Shown piece by piece: positions 27,549-35,897 of a DNA stretch of 64,000 nucleotides (the first letter of the stretch is position 1; each line of letters begins with the position of its first letter). The notes under the pieces are model-generated. The model was given only the letters and a program-made list of their open reading frames with translations. It was not told the origin of the DNA and did not search any database. Source of the stretch: Lachnospiraceae bacterium (GTDB taxonomy: Bacteria > Bacillota > Clostridia > Lachnospirales > Lachnospiraceae); the NCBI GenBank assembly GCA_022791575.1, contig JAAVZI010000074.1, positions 50,489 through 114,488 of the forward strand. The letters run 5' to 3'. Both the position numbers and the translations under genes were made by a program.

Positions 27549-28826
27549 TTATTTCCAATTCAGTTCTACACTGCTGTCCTGATCTATTTCATTACCCTTA
27601 ACATTATGTAAATTTACATTTTCAAATACAACGCCCTTGGCATTCCGCATATAAAATCCACCGGCCTGCATTGGTTCCAGATTGGACATCATCGCTGCGA
27701 TCTCCGGCTTTTTGGAATCGTCCATCGTAATATTGCAGTTGGAAATTGTAACATGCTCAATGGGCTGCTCAGTTAGGCCGCTGAACACTCCGGCACAGGA
27801 GGAAGCATTGGTTACGGTAATATTATTGATATTAATATCCCGGATAATCGGTGTTCCTTCGTCCACGGGCGCCGGATTTCGGTCACTGACCCATGGTTCC
27901 TTTCCTAACTTTCCGCAGAAATAATACATGTTAAAGACAAAGGGACACATCACCCGATCCATAATAATGTTACTGAGCATCAGCCGTTCCATGAATCCGC
28001 CCCTCCTTCGTCTTGTTTTCAGACGGATTCCCCGGTCAGTATCCTGGAATACGCAGTTAGAGACAACTACATTACGTACGCCCCCGCTTGCTTCGCTTCC
28101 AATTACAATTCCACCATGTCCATGAACCATTACACAGTTGGTAATCGTAATATTTTCACAAACTTTTTTAACCAACGACTCTTCTACACCGGATTTGATC
28201 GCGATACAATCGTCTCCCACATCAATCAGACAATCAGAAATCCGCACATTTGTACAGGAATCCGGATTAATACCGTCTGTATTAGGAGAATCAGCCGGAT
28301 TTTTAATCGTTACACCACTAACCACAATATTGGTGCTGAACAATGGATGAACCGTCCAAGCTGGAGAATTCGTAAGTGTAATATCCATTATTTTTATATT
28401 TTCACAATTCTCAAAATATACCAGACATGGCCTGGCCAGCTCCAAGGTCTTAGCCCAGATCCGCTCCCACCAGTTTCTTCCATTGCCATTAATCGTTCCG
28501 TTTCCCTTAATTGTCACATTTTTCGCATCCTTCATATAGATGCAGGGTTTGTACATATCCCTAGTAATCCCTTCAAAATTACCGGGAAGTACTTCATAAT
28601 CCTCAATAACATCCAGAAAACTTAACTCTGCCCCGGCATCCAGATATAGCGTCATATTACTGATTAATTCAATAGAACGAGTTTTAAATATGCCGGCCGG
28701 AACAAATAAAGTACCTCCTCCTTCACGTTCTAAATCCTCTACTGCTTTCTGAAAGCTTTCCGTCCAGTCCATGTTCTCTCTGGAAAGTGCTTCGTAGTCA
28801 TTGATGTTTCTAAAAATCTGATTCAT
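27549..28826 (-). CDS. GH28 family polygalacturonase-type hydrolase, intracellular
   Basis: The 425-residue protein is a right-handed beta-helix glycosidase of family 28, which hydrolyses galacturonic or related linkages in pectin fragments. The catalytic motifs are complete: SPNTDGINPDS (NTD), GDDCIAIKSG (DD), HGHGG (GHG) and GIRLK (RIK-type). There is no signal peptide, so it probably acts on imported oligogalacturonides. Good AAGGAG site at the start. No other pectin genes are adjacent; araA, about 33 kb away, is the other pentose/pectin-side-chain related gene in the window. Confidence 0.93.
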   Translation of the reverse strand: MNQIFRNINDYEALSRENMDWTESFQKAVEDLEREGGGTLFVPAGIFKTRSIELISNMTLYLDAGAELSFLDVIEDYEVLPGNFEGITRDMYKPCIYMKDAKNVTIKGNGTINGNGRNWWERIWAKTLELARPCLVYFENCENIKIMDITLTNSPAWTVHPLFSTNIVVSGVTIKNPADSPNTDGINPDSCTNVRISDCLIDVGDDCIAIKSGVEESLVKKVCENITITNCVMVHGHGGIVIGSEASGGVRNVVVSNCVFQDTDRGIRLKTRRRRGGFMERLMLSNIIMDRVMCPFVFNMYYFCGKLGKEPWVSDRNPAPVDEGTPIIRDININNITVTNASSCAGVFSGLTEQPIEHVTISNCNITMDDSKKPEIAAMMSNLEPMQAGGFYMRNAKGVVFENVNLHNVKGNEIDQDSSVELNWK

Positions 28827-28859
28827 CGTTTTTGCTTCTCCTTTCTTTAATAGATTGTA

Positions 28860-29004
28860 TTAGGTAATTGCGAAAGTCTGAATCAAAGCGACGATTTTAG
28901 ACAAACCATACAAAAACGCCGCTCAAAAACGTTTTAAATTCGCTCTGTTTTTGTATGGTTTGCCTAAAATCTGGTTATGAATACTGAGTTTCGCAAATGC
29001 CTAA
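28860..29004. repeat. Palindromic intergenic repeat, copy 2
   Basis: Almost the same as copy 1: ends TTAGGTAATTGCGAAA and TTTCGCAAATGCCTAA, inner arms CAAACCATACAAAAAC (28902-28917) and GTTTTTGTATGGTTTG (28947-28962). Compared with copy 1, one arm base has changed together with its partner. AATAGATTGTAT before it and AATAGATTATAT after it (11 of 12 identical) look like a target duplication. This is the first of a string of elements that fill the gene-free stretch 28827-29800. Confidence 0.88.
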
Positions 29005-29011
29005 TAGATTA

Positions 29012-29143
29012 TATATAGGATTAGGGTGTCAAAAGGTCATTTTATATCAACAATATACAATATGTTGTGCTTTTAGCCCGTTAAAAATACAAATACTTGT
29101 GTTTCATTTTTCTAAAGAGGCTTTTGACACCCTAATCTATATA
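29012..29143. repeat. Second kind of inverted-repeat element
   Basis: Arms of about 23 bases (core ATTAGGGTGTCAAAAG at 29020-29035 and CTTTTGACACCCTAAT at 29121-29136) enclose 85 bases with no open frame. It is unrelated to the TAGGC-ended palindromes on either side. It could be a small non-autonomous mobile element. Confidence 0.7.
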
Positions 29144-29334
29144 GGTGTTTGCGAAAGTTATATTTTAGGCGACGAGTTTGAACAATACATACAAAAATTT
29201 CGCTCAAAGACGTTGATTGGACATGAGGAGGGGCCCACGAAGTGGGAGGAGTCCTGGTGTCATTACTTGATTCGCTGCATTTTTGTATGTATTGCCCAAA
29301 CTCTGACAGTGAAATAGGAGTTCACCACTGCCTA
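29142..29334. repeat. Palindromic intergenic repeat, copy 3 with long loop
   Basis: Ends TAGGTGTTTGCGAAAG and CACCACTGCCTA; inner arms CAATACATACAAAAAT and ATTTTTGTATGTATTG; middle arms GAGTTTGAACAA and TTGCCCAAACTC. The loop carries an extra 45-base segment (from about 29219) with its own stem CCCAC-GAA-GTGGG and the words GAGGAGGGG and GGAGTCCTGGTGTCA. Confidence 0.85.
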
Positions 29335-29346
29335 TGATTTATATAC

Positions 29347-29544
29347 TAGGCGATTATGAAAATCTGATTTAACGCTATGATTTTAGATAAATCCTACAAA
29401 TCACCACTCAAAAACATTACTCGGACATGAGGAGGGACCCAGCTTTGCAGGAAGAATCCTAGTTCATGGATTCCGCTTGCGAAAGACAATCAGATGTTTA
29501 TTTACCATAGCTGATAAAATTCATTAAATCTTTGCCACACGTCT
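29347..29544. repeat. Palindromic intergenic repeat, degenerate copy 4
   Basis: The left end TAGGCGATTATGAAAATC and the loop segment GGACATGAGGAGGGACCCAGC are still clear, but the arms no longer pair well and the right end is uncertain. Confidence 0.6.
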
Positions 29545-29546
29545 AT

Positions 29547-29744
29547 CATAGATCATTGCGAAACCAAATATTCATAACCAGATTTTAGACAATTCATATA
29601 AAAACAAAGCAAATTAAGTGCTGACACCAGGACTCCTCCCAGCAAAGCTGGGTCCCTCCTCGTGTCCAATCAACGTTTTTGAGCGGCGTTTTTATATGAA
29701 TTGCCTAAAATCGTCGCTTTGATTCATTATTTCGCAAATATCTA
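29547..29744. repeat. Palindromic intergenic repeat, inverted copy 5 with long loop
   Basis: This copy is in the opposite orientation. Arms CAATTCATATAAAAAC and GTTTTTATATGAATTG pair exactly. The loop segment is the reverse complement of that in copy 3, with the stem CCCAGC-AAA-GCTGGG instead of CCCAC-NNN-GTGGG. Confidence 0.82.
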
Positions 29745-29753
29745 TAATTTACA

Positions 29754-29795
29754 AATCCCACAAACACCAGTTCTGCTCCCGGTATCTGTGGGACT
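29754..29795 (-). terminator. Terminator-like stem after secDF
   Basis: On the minus strand GTCCCACA pairs with TGTGGGAT across a loop that can fold further, followed by TTGTAAATT. It lies six bases beyond the secDF stop. Confidence 0.6.
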
Positions 29796-29800
29796 TTTCT

Positions 29801-32002
29801 TTATGCCTCGCTGCTTTCTCCTGCCTCTTCCTTCTTACTGCCTTTTCCCTTCTTCATCAGATACCATACCGTACCTGAAATACATACAGATGAGAATCCA
29901 CCGGCAATAATACCTACCATAAGCGGAGCTGCAAATTCTCTAACAGAAGCCACACCCATAATCCACAGCAGAAATACCATAATAAATGTGGTAAAGGAGG
30001 TATAGATACTTCTGGTTAATGTCTGCGTAATACTCTTGTTTACAATTTCATCCAGATTCTTTTTATTTCTGGAACCGCCCATATTCTCACGAATTCGGTC
30101 AAAGATAACGATCGTAGCATTGATGGAATAACCAACAATGGTCAGCATACATGCAATAAACGTATTGCCCACAGAAATACGTACTACCGCATAGCAGGTC
30201 AATACCACAAGCACATCATGCAGCAATGCAATAACTGCACCTGATGCAAAACGGATATCCTTAAACCGGAACCAGATATAGATCAGCATCAGAATAACTG
30301 CAATAATTACTGAGACAATGGCATCTCTTCTCATTTCACCGCTGACTGTTGAACTGATGGAATCAGATTCTATATCATTTTTAACAACACCAAATTCCTC
30401 AACGAGTTTATTATTCAAGGCTTCTCTTTCATCTTCGCTTAGCCTTCTTGTCTTAATAATTACTTTATTCTTATCAGCTTCATTTTCAGAAGCAACTTTC
30501 TGAGCCTGGATATTATTATCTCCTGTAACTTCACCGAATACAGGCTTTACTTTTTCATCAATTTGTTCAATACTGTAGTCTTCATTGAACGGCACTGTAG
30601 TAGTGGTTCCGCCCATAAATTCCAGACTCAAGTTTAACATCTGATTTCCCTGCGCAGCCTGGATTCCCATTGCCACAAAGCCAGCACCAATCGCCACAAT
30701 GGCGATTATGAAGAAAACCAGCTTCTTTCCTAGGAAATTAATAACCCGGCCGTCCTTTTTAGAACCATAGAATTTTTCATTCTGGACACCAAGGGTGAAA
30801 AATGCCTGCAGAATAAATCTGGTAATCACCAGAGCCGTAAACATAGAGAGCACAATACCGATTGCAAGTGTAATGGCAAATCCCTTAACACTGCCGGTTC
30901 CCATGATTCCCAATACCAAAGCCGCAATTAACGTAGTTACATTACCATCAATAATAGCTGATAATGCTTTGGAAAATCCGGCTTTAATTGCTGTCCGCAC
31001 AGAGCTTCCATTTCCGATCTCTTCTTTGATACGTGTAAAGATAATCACATTGGCATCTACTGCCATACCAATCGAAAGAATAATACCTGCAATACCTGGC
31101 AGAGTCAGAGTAATATCAAATGCATTTAATACAAGCAGCATAATGGTTGTATATAAAATCAAAGCGATAGAAGCAACGACGCCTGGAATCAGGAAAATTA
31201 CAACCATAAAGACCATAACAATAAGCAGTCCAATCAGACCAGCTTTCAAACTGGAGGATAACGCTTCTTCTCCCAGCTTGGCCCCTACCACATTGGAACG
31301 GAGTTCTTCCAGCTCCAGTGAAATACCTCCGATACGAATCATCGTTGCCAGTTCCTCAGCTTCTTCATAACTCGCCATTCCAGTAATTACCGGCCTGCCG
31401 TCACGAATTGCTGAATTTACTGTAGGATTGCTAATCTGCCGCTCATCATACATAATAGCTATCTGTTTTCCAATGTTTGCCGCAGTTACCTCACCAAATG
31501 TCTGTGCTCCTTCATCAGTCAGAGTCAGCTGTACTACATATTCCTTGGCACCTGTCTGGGATTCCTGCGTGCCGGCTTCTGCATTTTTAATATCTTTACC
31601 CGTCAGAACTGTTACTCCCCCAGCACTTCCATCCGAGTTCGACGCTACAAATTCCAGACTTCCAGGCTTGCCAAGCTCGTCCAATACAGCGTCCGCATCA
31701 GTTGCTCCCGGAATCTCAATCGTGATTCTCCGATCTCCTTCCTGATAAACCTCTGCTTCGGTACTATATATTTCAGCACGCTTCTGCAGTTTATAAACGG
31801 TATCCTCCATATCCTTCTCAGACGGATTCTCTTCCTTAGTCTGGTAAGTAATACTTACTCCACCCTTTAAATCCAGTCCCAGTATAATATTTTCAGCTGC
31901 ACCTGTCTTCAGATCGCCTACACCGAATATTGCGATAAATCCGGTTACGGCAATCAGTAATACCGTTATCAGAAGTGTAGCTATACTCTTTCCTCTGGTC
32001 AT
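29801..32002 (-). CDS. secDF: Fused protein translocase subunit SecDF
   Basis: The 733-residue membrane protein joins SecD (about residues 1-415) and SecF (about 435-733). Each half has one helix, a periplasm-side domain and five further helices. SecD motifs LGLDLKGGVSITYQ and GMAVDANVIIFTRIKEE, and SecF motifs LEFMGGTTTTV and VGYSINATIVIFDRIREN, are clear. It uses the proton motive force to help pull exported proteins through SecYEG. It lies 42 bases after the SCIFF maturase gene, so it is probably co-transcribed with the SCIFF genes, an arrangement found in many Clostridia. Confidence 0.96.
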   Translation of the reverse strand: MTRGKSIATLLITVLLIAVTGFIAIFGVGDLKTGAAENIILGLDLKGGVSITYQTKEENPSEKDMEDTVYKLQKRAEIYSTEAEVYQEGDRRITIEIPGATDADAVLDELGKPGSLEFVASNSDGSAGGVTVLTGKDIKNAEAGTQESQTGAKEYVVQLTLTDEGAQTFGEVTAANIGKQIAIMYDERQISNPTVNSAIRDGRPVITGMASYEEAEELATMIRIGGISLELEELRSNVVGAKLGEEALSSSLKAGLIGLLIVMVFMVVIFLIPGVVASIALILYTTIMLLVLNAFDITLTLPGIAGIILSIGMAVDANVIIFTRIKEEIGNGSSVRTAIKAGFSKALSAIIDGNVTTLIAALVLGIMGTGSVKGFAITLAIGIVLSMFTALVITRFILQAFFTLGVQNEKFYGSKKDGRVINFLGKKLVFFIIAIVAIGAGFVAMGIQAAQGNQMLNLSLEFMGGTTTTVPFNEDYSIEQIDEKVKPVFGEVTGDNNIQAQKVASENEADKNKVIIKTRRLSEDEREALNNKLVEEFGVVKNDIESDSISSTVSGEMRRDAIVSVIIAVILMLIYIWFRFKDIRFASGAVIALLHDVLVVLTCYAVVRISVGNTFIACMLTIVGYSINATIVIFDRIRENMGGSRNKKNLDEIVNKSITQTLTRSIYTSFTTFIMVFLLWIMGVASVREFAAPLMVGIIAGGFSSVCISGTVWYLMKKGKGSKKEEAGESSEA

Positions 32003-32043
32003 CTTACTTCTTCCTTTCTATTTTGTATCTAATTTTTATTTCT

Positions 32044-33492
32044 TTAGGATAAATCTTTTGCATGGTCATGGCATTTTAGCCCATCCTGTTTCTCTATATT
32101 GGTTTGAGAATTCGTTTCATTATCATTCAAACTCTCATCCATTTCTGCTATTGCTGCTTTTATCATTATGGCACATTCTACACGTTTCTTCTGCAGTTCG
32201 CACCCTACATCATAAGCATCCGTAATGGTTCCATGAAAATGATAGGAATTAGCAGCACAACCACCGCTGCAATAAAACTTTGCAAAGCAGTCCCTGCATT
32301 TTTCCTTGGCATATACATTACATAGCTTAAATTCATCTTGAATGTCTGTTCGAGTAATACCTTCATCCACATTTCCCATTAGAAATGCTTCATTTCCGAC
32401 AAATTGATGGCAGGGATAGAAATCCCCCCAAGGCGTTACAGCCAGGTATTCTGTTCCCGAACCACATCCCGACAGACGTTTTGCTACACATGGACCACCC
32501 TCCAGATCAATCATAAAATGAAAGAAATTAAAATCCTTTCCTTCTTTATGACGTTTCAGCATTTCTACAGCCAGTTTATCATATTCGGCTTTTAGCGTCT
32601 CCAGATCCTGCTCCTGTATGGCATAATCCTCCTGCGGACCAGCTACAACCGGTTCCACGGATATCTGCCGGAACCCCAGATCTGCCAAATGCTTTACATC
32701 TTCTGCAAAATCCAAATTGTGATGGGTATAGGTCCCGCGTACATAATAATTGGTCTGCTTACGGCTTTCTGCCGCTTTCTGAAACTTGGGAACAATCAGC
32801 TCATAGCTGCCCGCTCCCTTTCGAAATGGCCGCATCTGGTCATGGACTTCTTGTCGTCCATCAATGCTGAGGACAATATTGGCCATTTCTTTATTGACAA
32901 ATTCCATGATCTCATCATTAAGCAAGACCCCGTTCGTTGTCAGGGTAAATCGGAAATTCTTGTCATGAAGCTTTTCCTGCTCCCTTCCATACGCTACCAG
33001 GTCCTTTACTACCTGCCAGTTCATTAGAGGCTCTCCGCCAAAGAAATCTACTTCCAGATTCCGGCGGCTGCCTGAATTGGCGATTAGGAAATCCAGTGCC
33101 TTTTTTCCTACTTCAAAGGACATTAGCGCCCTTCTGCCATGATATTCTCCTTCTTCCGCAAAGCAATATCGACAGGCCAGATTGCAGTCATGGGCAATGT
33201 GTAAACATAATGCCTTAACAACTGTTTTTCGCTTCTTAAAATCCATGATATAATTTTCATAGATATCCTCTGTAAAAAGCTGTCCTTCTTTCTCTAATTC
33301 TGCAACCTCTTCATAGGTATCTTCCACTTCGGACTGTTCATACTGATTCTGCAGAAGTTCTGTAATCTCTTCTTTGGTTTTTTCTTTATAAAGAGCAATT
33401 ACATCATAAGCGATGTCATCCACCATATGGACTGCACCGCTGTTTACATCTAATACAATATTACAGCCATTGTTCTTATATTGATGAACCAT
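32044..33492 (-). CDS. scfB: SCIFF peptide maturase (radical SAM/SPASM)
   Basis: The 482-residue enzyme forms thioether cross-links in the adjacent SCIFF peptide. An N-terminal peptide-recognition domain (about 1-90) precedes the radical SAM core with CNLACRYCFAEEGEY (CxxxCxxC, about residues 100-107), the glycine-rich DFFGGEPLMNW and VLSIDGRQEVHDQMRP. The C-terminal SPASM/twitch part has many cysteines (CGSGTEYLAVTPWGDFYPCH, CRDCFAKFYCSGGC, CELQKKRVEC) for auxiliary clusters. ATG at 33492 follows AAAGGAGA; the upstream 15 codons are not needed. The last 30 residues are a polar tail. Confidence 0.96.
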   Translation of the reverse strand: MVHQYKNNGCNIVLDVNSGAVHMVDDIAYDVIALYKEKTKEEITELLQNQYEQSEVEDTYEEVAELEKEGQLFTEDIYENYIMDFKKRKTVVKALCLHIAHDCNLACRYCFAEEGEYHGRRALMSFEVGKKALDFLIANSGSRRNLEVDFFGGEPLMNWQVVKDLVAYGREQEKLHDKNFRFTLTTNGVLLNDEIMEFVNKEMANIVLSIDGRQEVHDQMRPFRKGAGSYELIVPKFQKAAESRKQTNYYVRGTYTHHNLDFAEDVKHLADLGFRQISVEPVVAGPQEDYAIQEQDLETLKAEYDKLAVEMLKRHKEGKDFNFFHFMIDLEGGPCVAKRLSGCGSGTEYLAVTPWGDFYPCHQFVGNEAFLMGNVDEGITRTDIQDEFKLCNVYAKEKCRDCFAKFYCSGGCAANSYHFHGTITDAYDVGCELQKKRVECAIMIKAAIAEMDESLNDNETNSQTNIEKQDGLKCHDHAKDLS

Positions 33493-33553
33493 GACCTGTT
33501 CTCCTTTCCATGCCCTGAAGCGTGTCGGAATATTCATTCACGCTCTGGCAATA

Positions 33554-33588
33554 CAATAAGCAGCGACAAACAAGCCACTGCTTATTGT
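33554..33588 (-). promoter_or_regulatory. Hairpin between the SCIFF peptide and maturase genes
   Basis: CAATAAGCAG and CTGCTTATTG are exact reverse complements around 15 bases. No T-run follows, so it may protect the upstream peptide mRNA or lower maturase output rather than terminate. Confidence 0.65.
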
Positions 33589-33622
33589 GTAGTCGTTTTT
33601 CCGTTATGAAATCAAACAGAAG

Positions 33623-33763
33623 CTATTTGTTCTCACAGCTTTGGTTGCCAACTGTACAAGATGTCTTGCAGGCTGACTGACAGGATGTCTGACATTCTCC
33701 ACATCCGCCTTTTTTCATTGATTTCTTTAAATCTCTTGTATGCAATGTCTTAATGTGTTTCAC
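33623..33763 (-). CDS. scfA: SCIFF precursor peptide (six cysteines in forty-five residues)
   Basis: This 46-residue reading frame starts at GTG behind AAAGGAGG. It reads MKHIKTLHTRDLKKSMKKGG and then has six cysteines in the last 26 residues, spaced as CGEC, TSC, SAC, TSC and SCENK. That is the SCIFF ribosomal-peptide family, one of the most widely kept peptides of Clostridia, modified by the radical SAM enzyme encoded next. Its biological role is not settled. It is too short for most gene callers. It has a likely extended -10 promoter just upstream. Confidence 0.96.
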   Translation of the reverse strand: MKHIKTLHTRDLKKSMKKGGCGECQTSCQSACKTSCTVGNQSCENK

Positions 33764-33796
33764 AAGATTATCCTCCTTTATCTTATAACTTCCAGT

Positions 33797-33825
33797 ATTA
33801 TAGCACAGACTTTTATATTTTTAAA
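33797..33825 (-). promoter_or_regulatory. Promoter of the SCIFF gene
   Basis: On the minus strand TTTAAA (33825-33820), a 17-base spacer ending TGC, and TATAAT (33802-33797) form an extended -10 promoter (TGNTATAAT) about 34 bases before the start. Confidence 0.7.
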
Positions 33826-33898
33826 GTATTTTTTTGTATTTTTTTGATTTCTGCTTACAAACACGCTTTCATACGACCCAGTCTGCTATTGATCTGCT

Positions 33899-34276
33899 TC
33901 AGCTGACCATACCGCCCAGCATGCCAGCCCCCATGCACATAACCAGTGTCGTAATACAGCTTCCCAGTTCTCCTTGAATTCCTCCGTTCACGCAGAAGGA
34001 TACAGCAAGCAGGATTAGTACATATCCAGCTCCGCTGATCAGCCCCCAGATAAATTTTTTATTTTTTCCCATTTTACCTGCTAAAAATCCTCCTGCAAAA
34101 GCAGCCGCAATATAGATAATCAAAATGCCGATTTCCACACTGCCCTGTTTCAAATTCATTTTAAATACCATCATGGCCAGAATCAGCAGCATAATTCCGG
34201 TTAGTATATAAGCAGCCAGCAGTGATTTTATGATAACTACCACTTTCACTGGCTCTTTTTTCATCATTTCCCTCAT
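33899..34276 (-). CDS. TIGR04086-type small membrane protein
   Basis: The roughly 125-residue protein has four hydrophobic segments with glycine-rich packing (AAAFAGGFLAGKMGKNKKF, CMGAGMLGGMVS). Small membrane proteins of this layout are found next to SCIFF genes in Clostridia (TIGR04086), and may take part in the same process. The start at 34276 has GGGGGAA in front; 34264 is an alternative. It ends about 75 bases before the SCIFF promoter. Confidence 0.8.
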   Translation of the reverse strand: MREMMKKEPVKVVVIIKSLLAAYILTGIMLLILAMMVFKMNLKQGSVEIGILIIYIAAAFAGGFLAGKMGKNKKFIWGLISGAGYVLILLAVSFCVNGGIQGELGSCITTLVMCMGAGMLGGMVS

Positions 34277-34379
34277 CCGCGTTCCCCCTGTTCCAATAGG
34301 TAGTCTGGCCAGCCCTTTGGGGCTGACATGTTTTCTGCTATACAACACTATATGAATCATTCTTTACGGATATGCACAC

Positions 34380-34409
34380 TTGACAAAACATGGCAATCTA
34401 TAGTATAGT
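34380..34409 (+). promoter_or_regulatory. Sigma-A promoter of the CorC-like gene
   Basis: TTGACA, an 18-base spacer and TATAGT lie about 75 bases before the start, leaving a leader of about 70 bases with no clear structure. Confidence 0.72.
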
Positions 34410-34485
34410 TAATGTGTTTTATATTCTGCCTTGAGAAAGCAGAAAATTATAAAATAATACATATCGAAAAAGGAGTGAACTTGTA

Positions 34486-35772
34486 TTGGACAGTGACGCC
34501 ATACAACTTATTTTTTTAGTAATTCTTCTGGGGTTATCCGCATTTTTCTCATCTGCTGAAACTTCACTTGTAACTGTAAACACAATCCGCATTCGTTCTC
34601 TAGCCGAAGAAGGCAGTAAACGTGCAGCTATCGTAGCTAAGATTACCGATGATGAAAATATGAGCAAAATGTTAAGCGCTATTTTGATTGGTAATAATAT
34701 TGTAAACCTGTCTGCATCTTCCCTTGCCACATCTATGGCAACGCGGCATTTCGGCAGTGCAGGCCCTGGTATTGCCACAGGAATATTGACGCTGCTCGTA
34801 CTGATGTTCGGTGAGATTACACCAAAAAGCCTAGCTACCATTCATTCTGAACGACTGGCTTTGCTCTATGGACGTATTGTATATGCTTTAATGGTTGTAC
34901 TAACTCCGATTATTTTCATTATTAATACACTGTCAATGGGCTTTCTTCGTATATTTGGCGTGGATGCCTCTAAGCAAAACAGTACTTATACGGAAAATGA
35001 ACTACGGACCATTATGGACGTCAGCCATGAAGAGGGCGTAATCGAAAGCGAAGAACGGGAAATGATCAATAATGTATTTGATTTCAGGGATTCCCTTGCC
35101 AAAGACATTATGACCCCAAGAGCGGATATGACTTTTATCAATATTGAATCTACTTACTATGAGCTGATGGAGTTATATCAAATTGATAAATATACACGTT
35201 TACCAGTTTATGAAGAAAGTACTGATAATGTAGTTGGTATTGTTAATATGAAAGATTTGCTGCTGCTGGATCGTACCGCAGAGTTTCATATACGTGATGT
35301 TATGCGTGAGGCAAATTTTACATATGAATACAAAAAAACATCAGAACTATTACTGGAAATGAAAGAGAAATCTTTCTCTATGGTTATTGTCCTGGATGAA
35401 TACGGCATTACTGCAGGTTTGATTACATTAGAAGACTTGCTCGAGGAAATTGTCGGTGATATCCGTGATGAATTTGATGAAAATGAAAAGAATGCCATTC
35501 GTAAAATTAATGACCGGGAATATCTGGTGGAAGGTTCTTTAAAACTGGATGATTTAGACGATGAATTGCATCTGGGATTGGAATCTGAGGATTATGATTC
35601 GATTGGCGGAATTATCATTGCCCTGTTGGAGGAAATTCCTCAAGAAGGGGATAAAGTAGAAACAGAGAACCACATTACTCTTCTTGTGGAGAAGATGGAT
35701 AATAAACGTATAGATACGGTTCATATATTTCTTCCGGAGTCAATGGAAGTTGCGGATGGAACTGAAGAATAG
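34486..35772 (+). CDS. CNNM/CorC-type (HlyC/CorC family) membrane protein with CBS domains
   Basis: The 428-residue protein has a DUF21/CNNM membrane domain (about residues 1-190; LLGLSAFFSSAETSLVTVN, ILIGNNIVNLSASSLAT, LVLMFGEITPKSLA), a pair of CBS domains (about 205-325; DIMTPRADMTFI, VIVLDEYGITAGLITLEDLLEEIVGDI) and a C-terminal CorC_HlyC domain (about 340-425). Such proteins are thought to export magnesium or other divalent cations. The TTG start is supported by AAAGGAG ten bases ahead. It is on the plus strand with its own promoter and terminator. Confidence 0.93.
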   Translation: MDSDAIQLIFLVILLGLSAFFSSAETSLVTVNTIRIRSLAEEGSKRAAIVAKITDDENMSKMLSAILIGNNIVNLSASSLATSMATRHFGSAGPGIATGILTLLVLMFGEITPKSLATIHSERLALLYGRIVYALMVVLTPIIFIINTLSMGFLRIFGVDASKQNSTYTENELRTIMDVSHEEGVIESEEREMINNVFDFRDSLAKDIMTPRADMTFINIESTYYELMELYQIDKYTRLPVYEESTDNVVGIVNMKDLLLLDRTAEFHIRDVMREANFTYEYKKTSELLLEMKEKSFSMVIVLDEYGITAGLITLEDLLEEIVGDIRDEFDENEKNAIRKINDREYLVEGSLKLDDLDDELHLGLESEDYDSIGGIIIALLEEIPQEGDKVETENHITLLVEKMDNKRIDTVHIFLPESMEVADGTEE

Positions 35773-35805
35773 ATAAGCGTTCCTTGTTTTTGAACACTGA
35801 TAGAT

Positions 35806-35862
35806 AGAGGCTGATATGCTGCGGCTTTATGGTAAGAGCTGTAGTGGATCAGCCTCTTTATT
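35806..35862 (+). terminator. Rho-independent terminator of the CorC-like gene
   Basis: AGAGGCTGAT and ATCAGCCTCT pair around an inner stem-loop and are followed by TTTATTT. Confidence 0.85.
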
Positions 35863-35897
35863 TCTTCCTAATTGAATCTATTGATTCATAGCTCTAT

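Noticed and set aside
28997..29317. A 106-codon plus-strand open frame in the repeat cluster
   Set aside because: It crosses three repeat elements and has no coding character or ribosome site.
28827..29800. CRISPR array
   Set aside because: The repeats are palindromic elements of different length and orientation without regular spacers, and there are no cas genes.
30795..31370. A 191-codon plus-strand open frame opposite secDF
   Set aside because: It is a shadow of the conserved membrane protein on the other strand, with no start signal.
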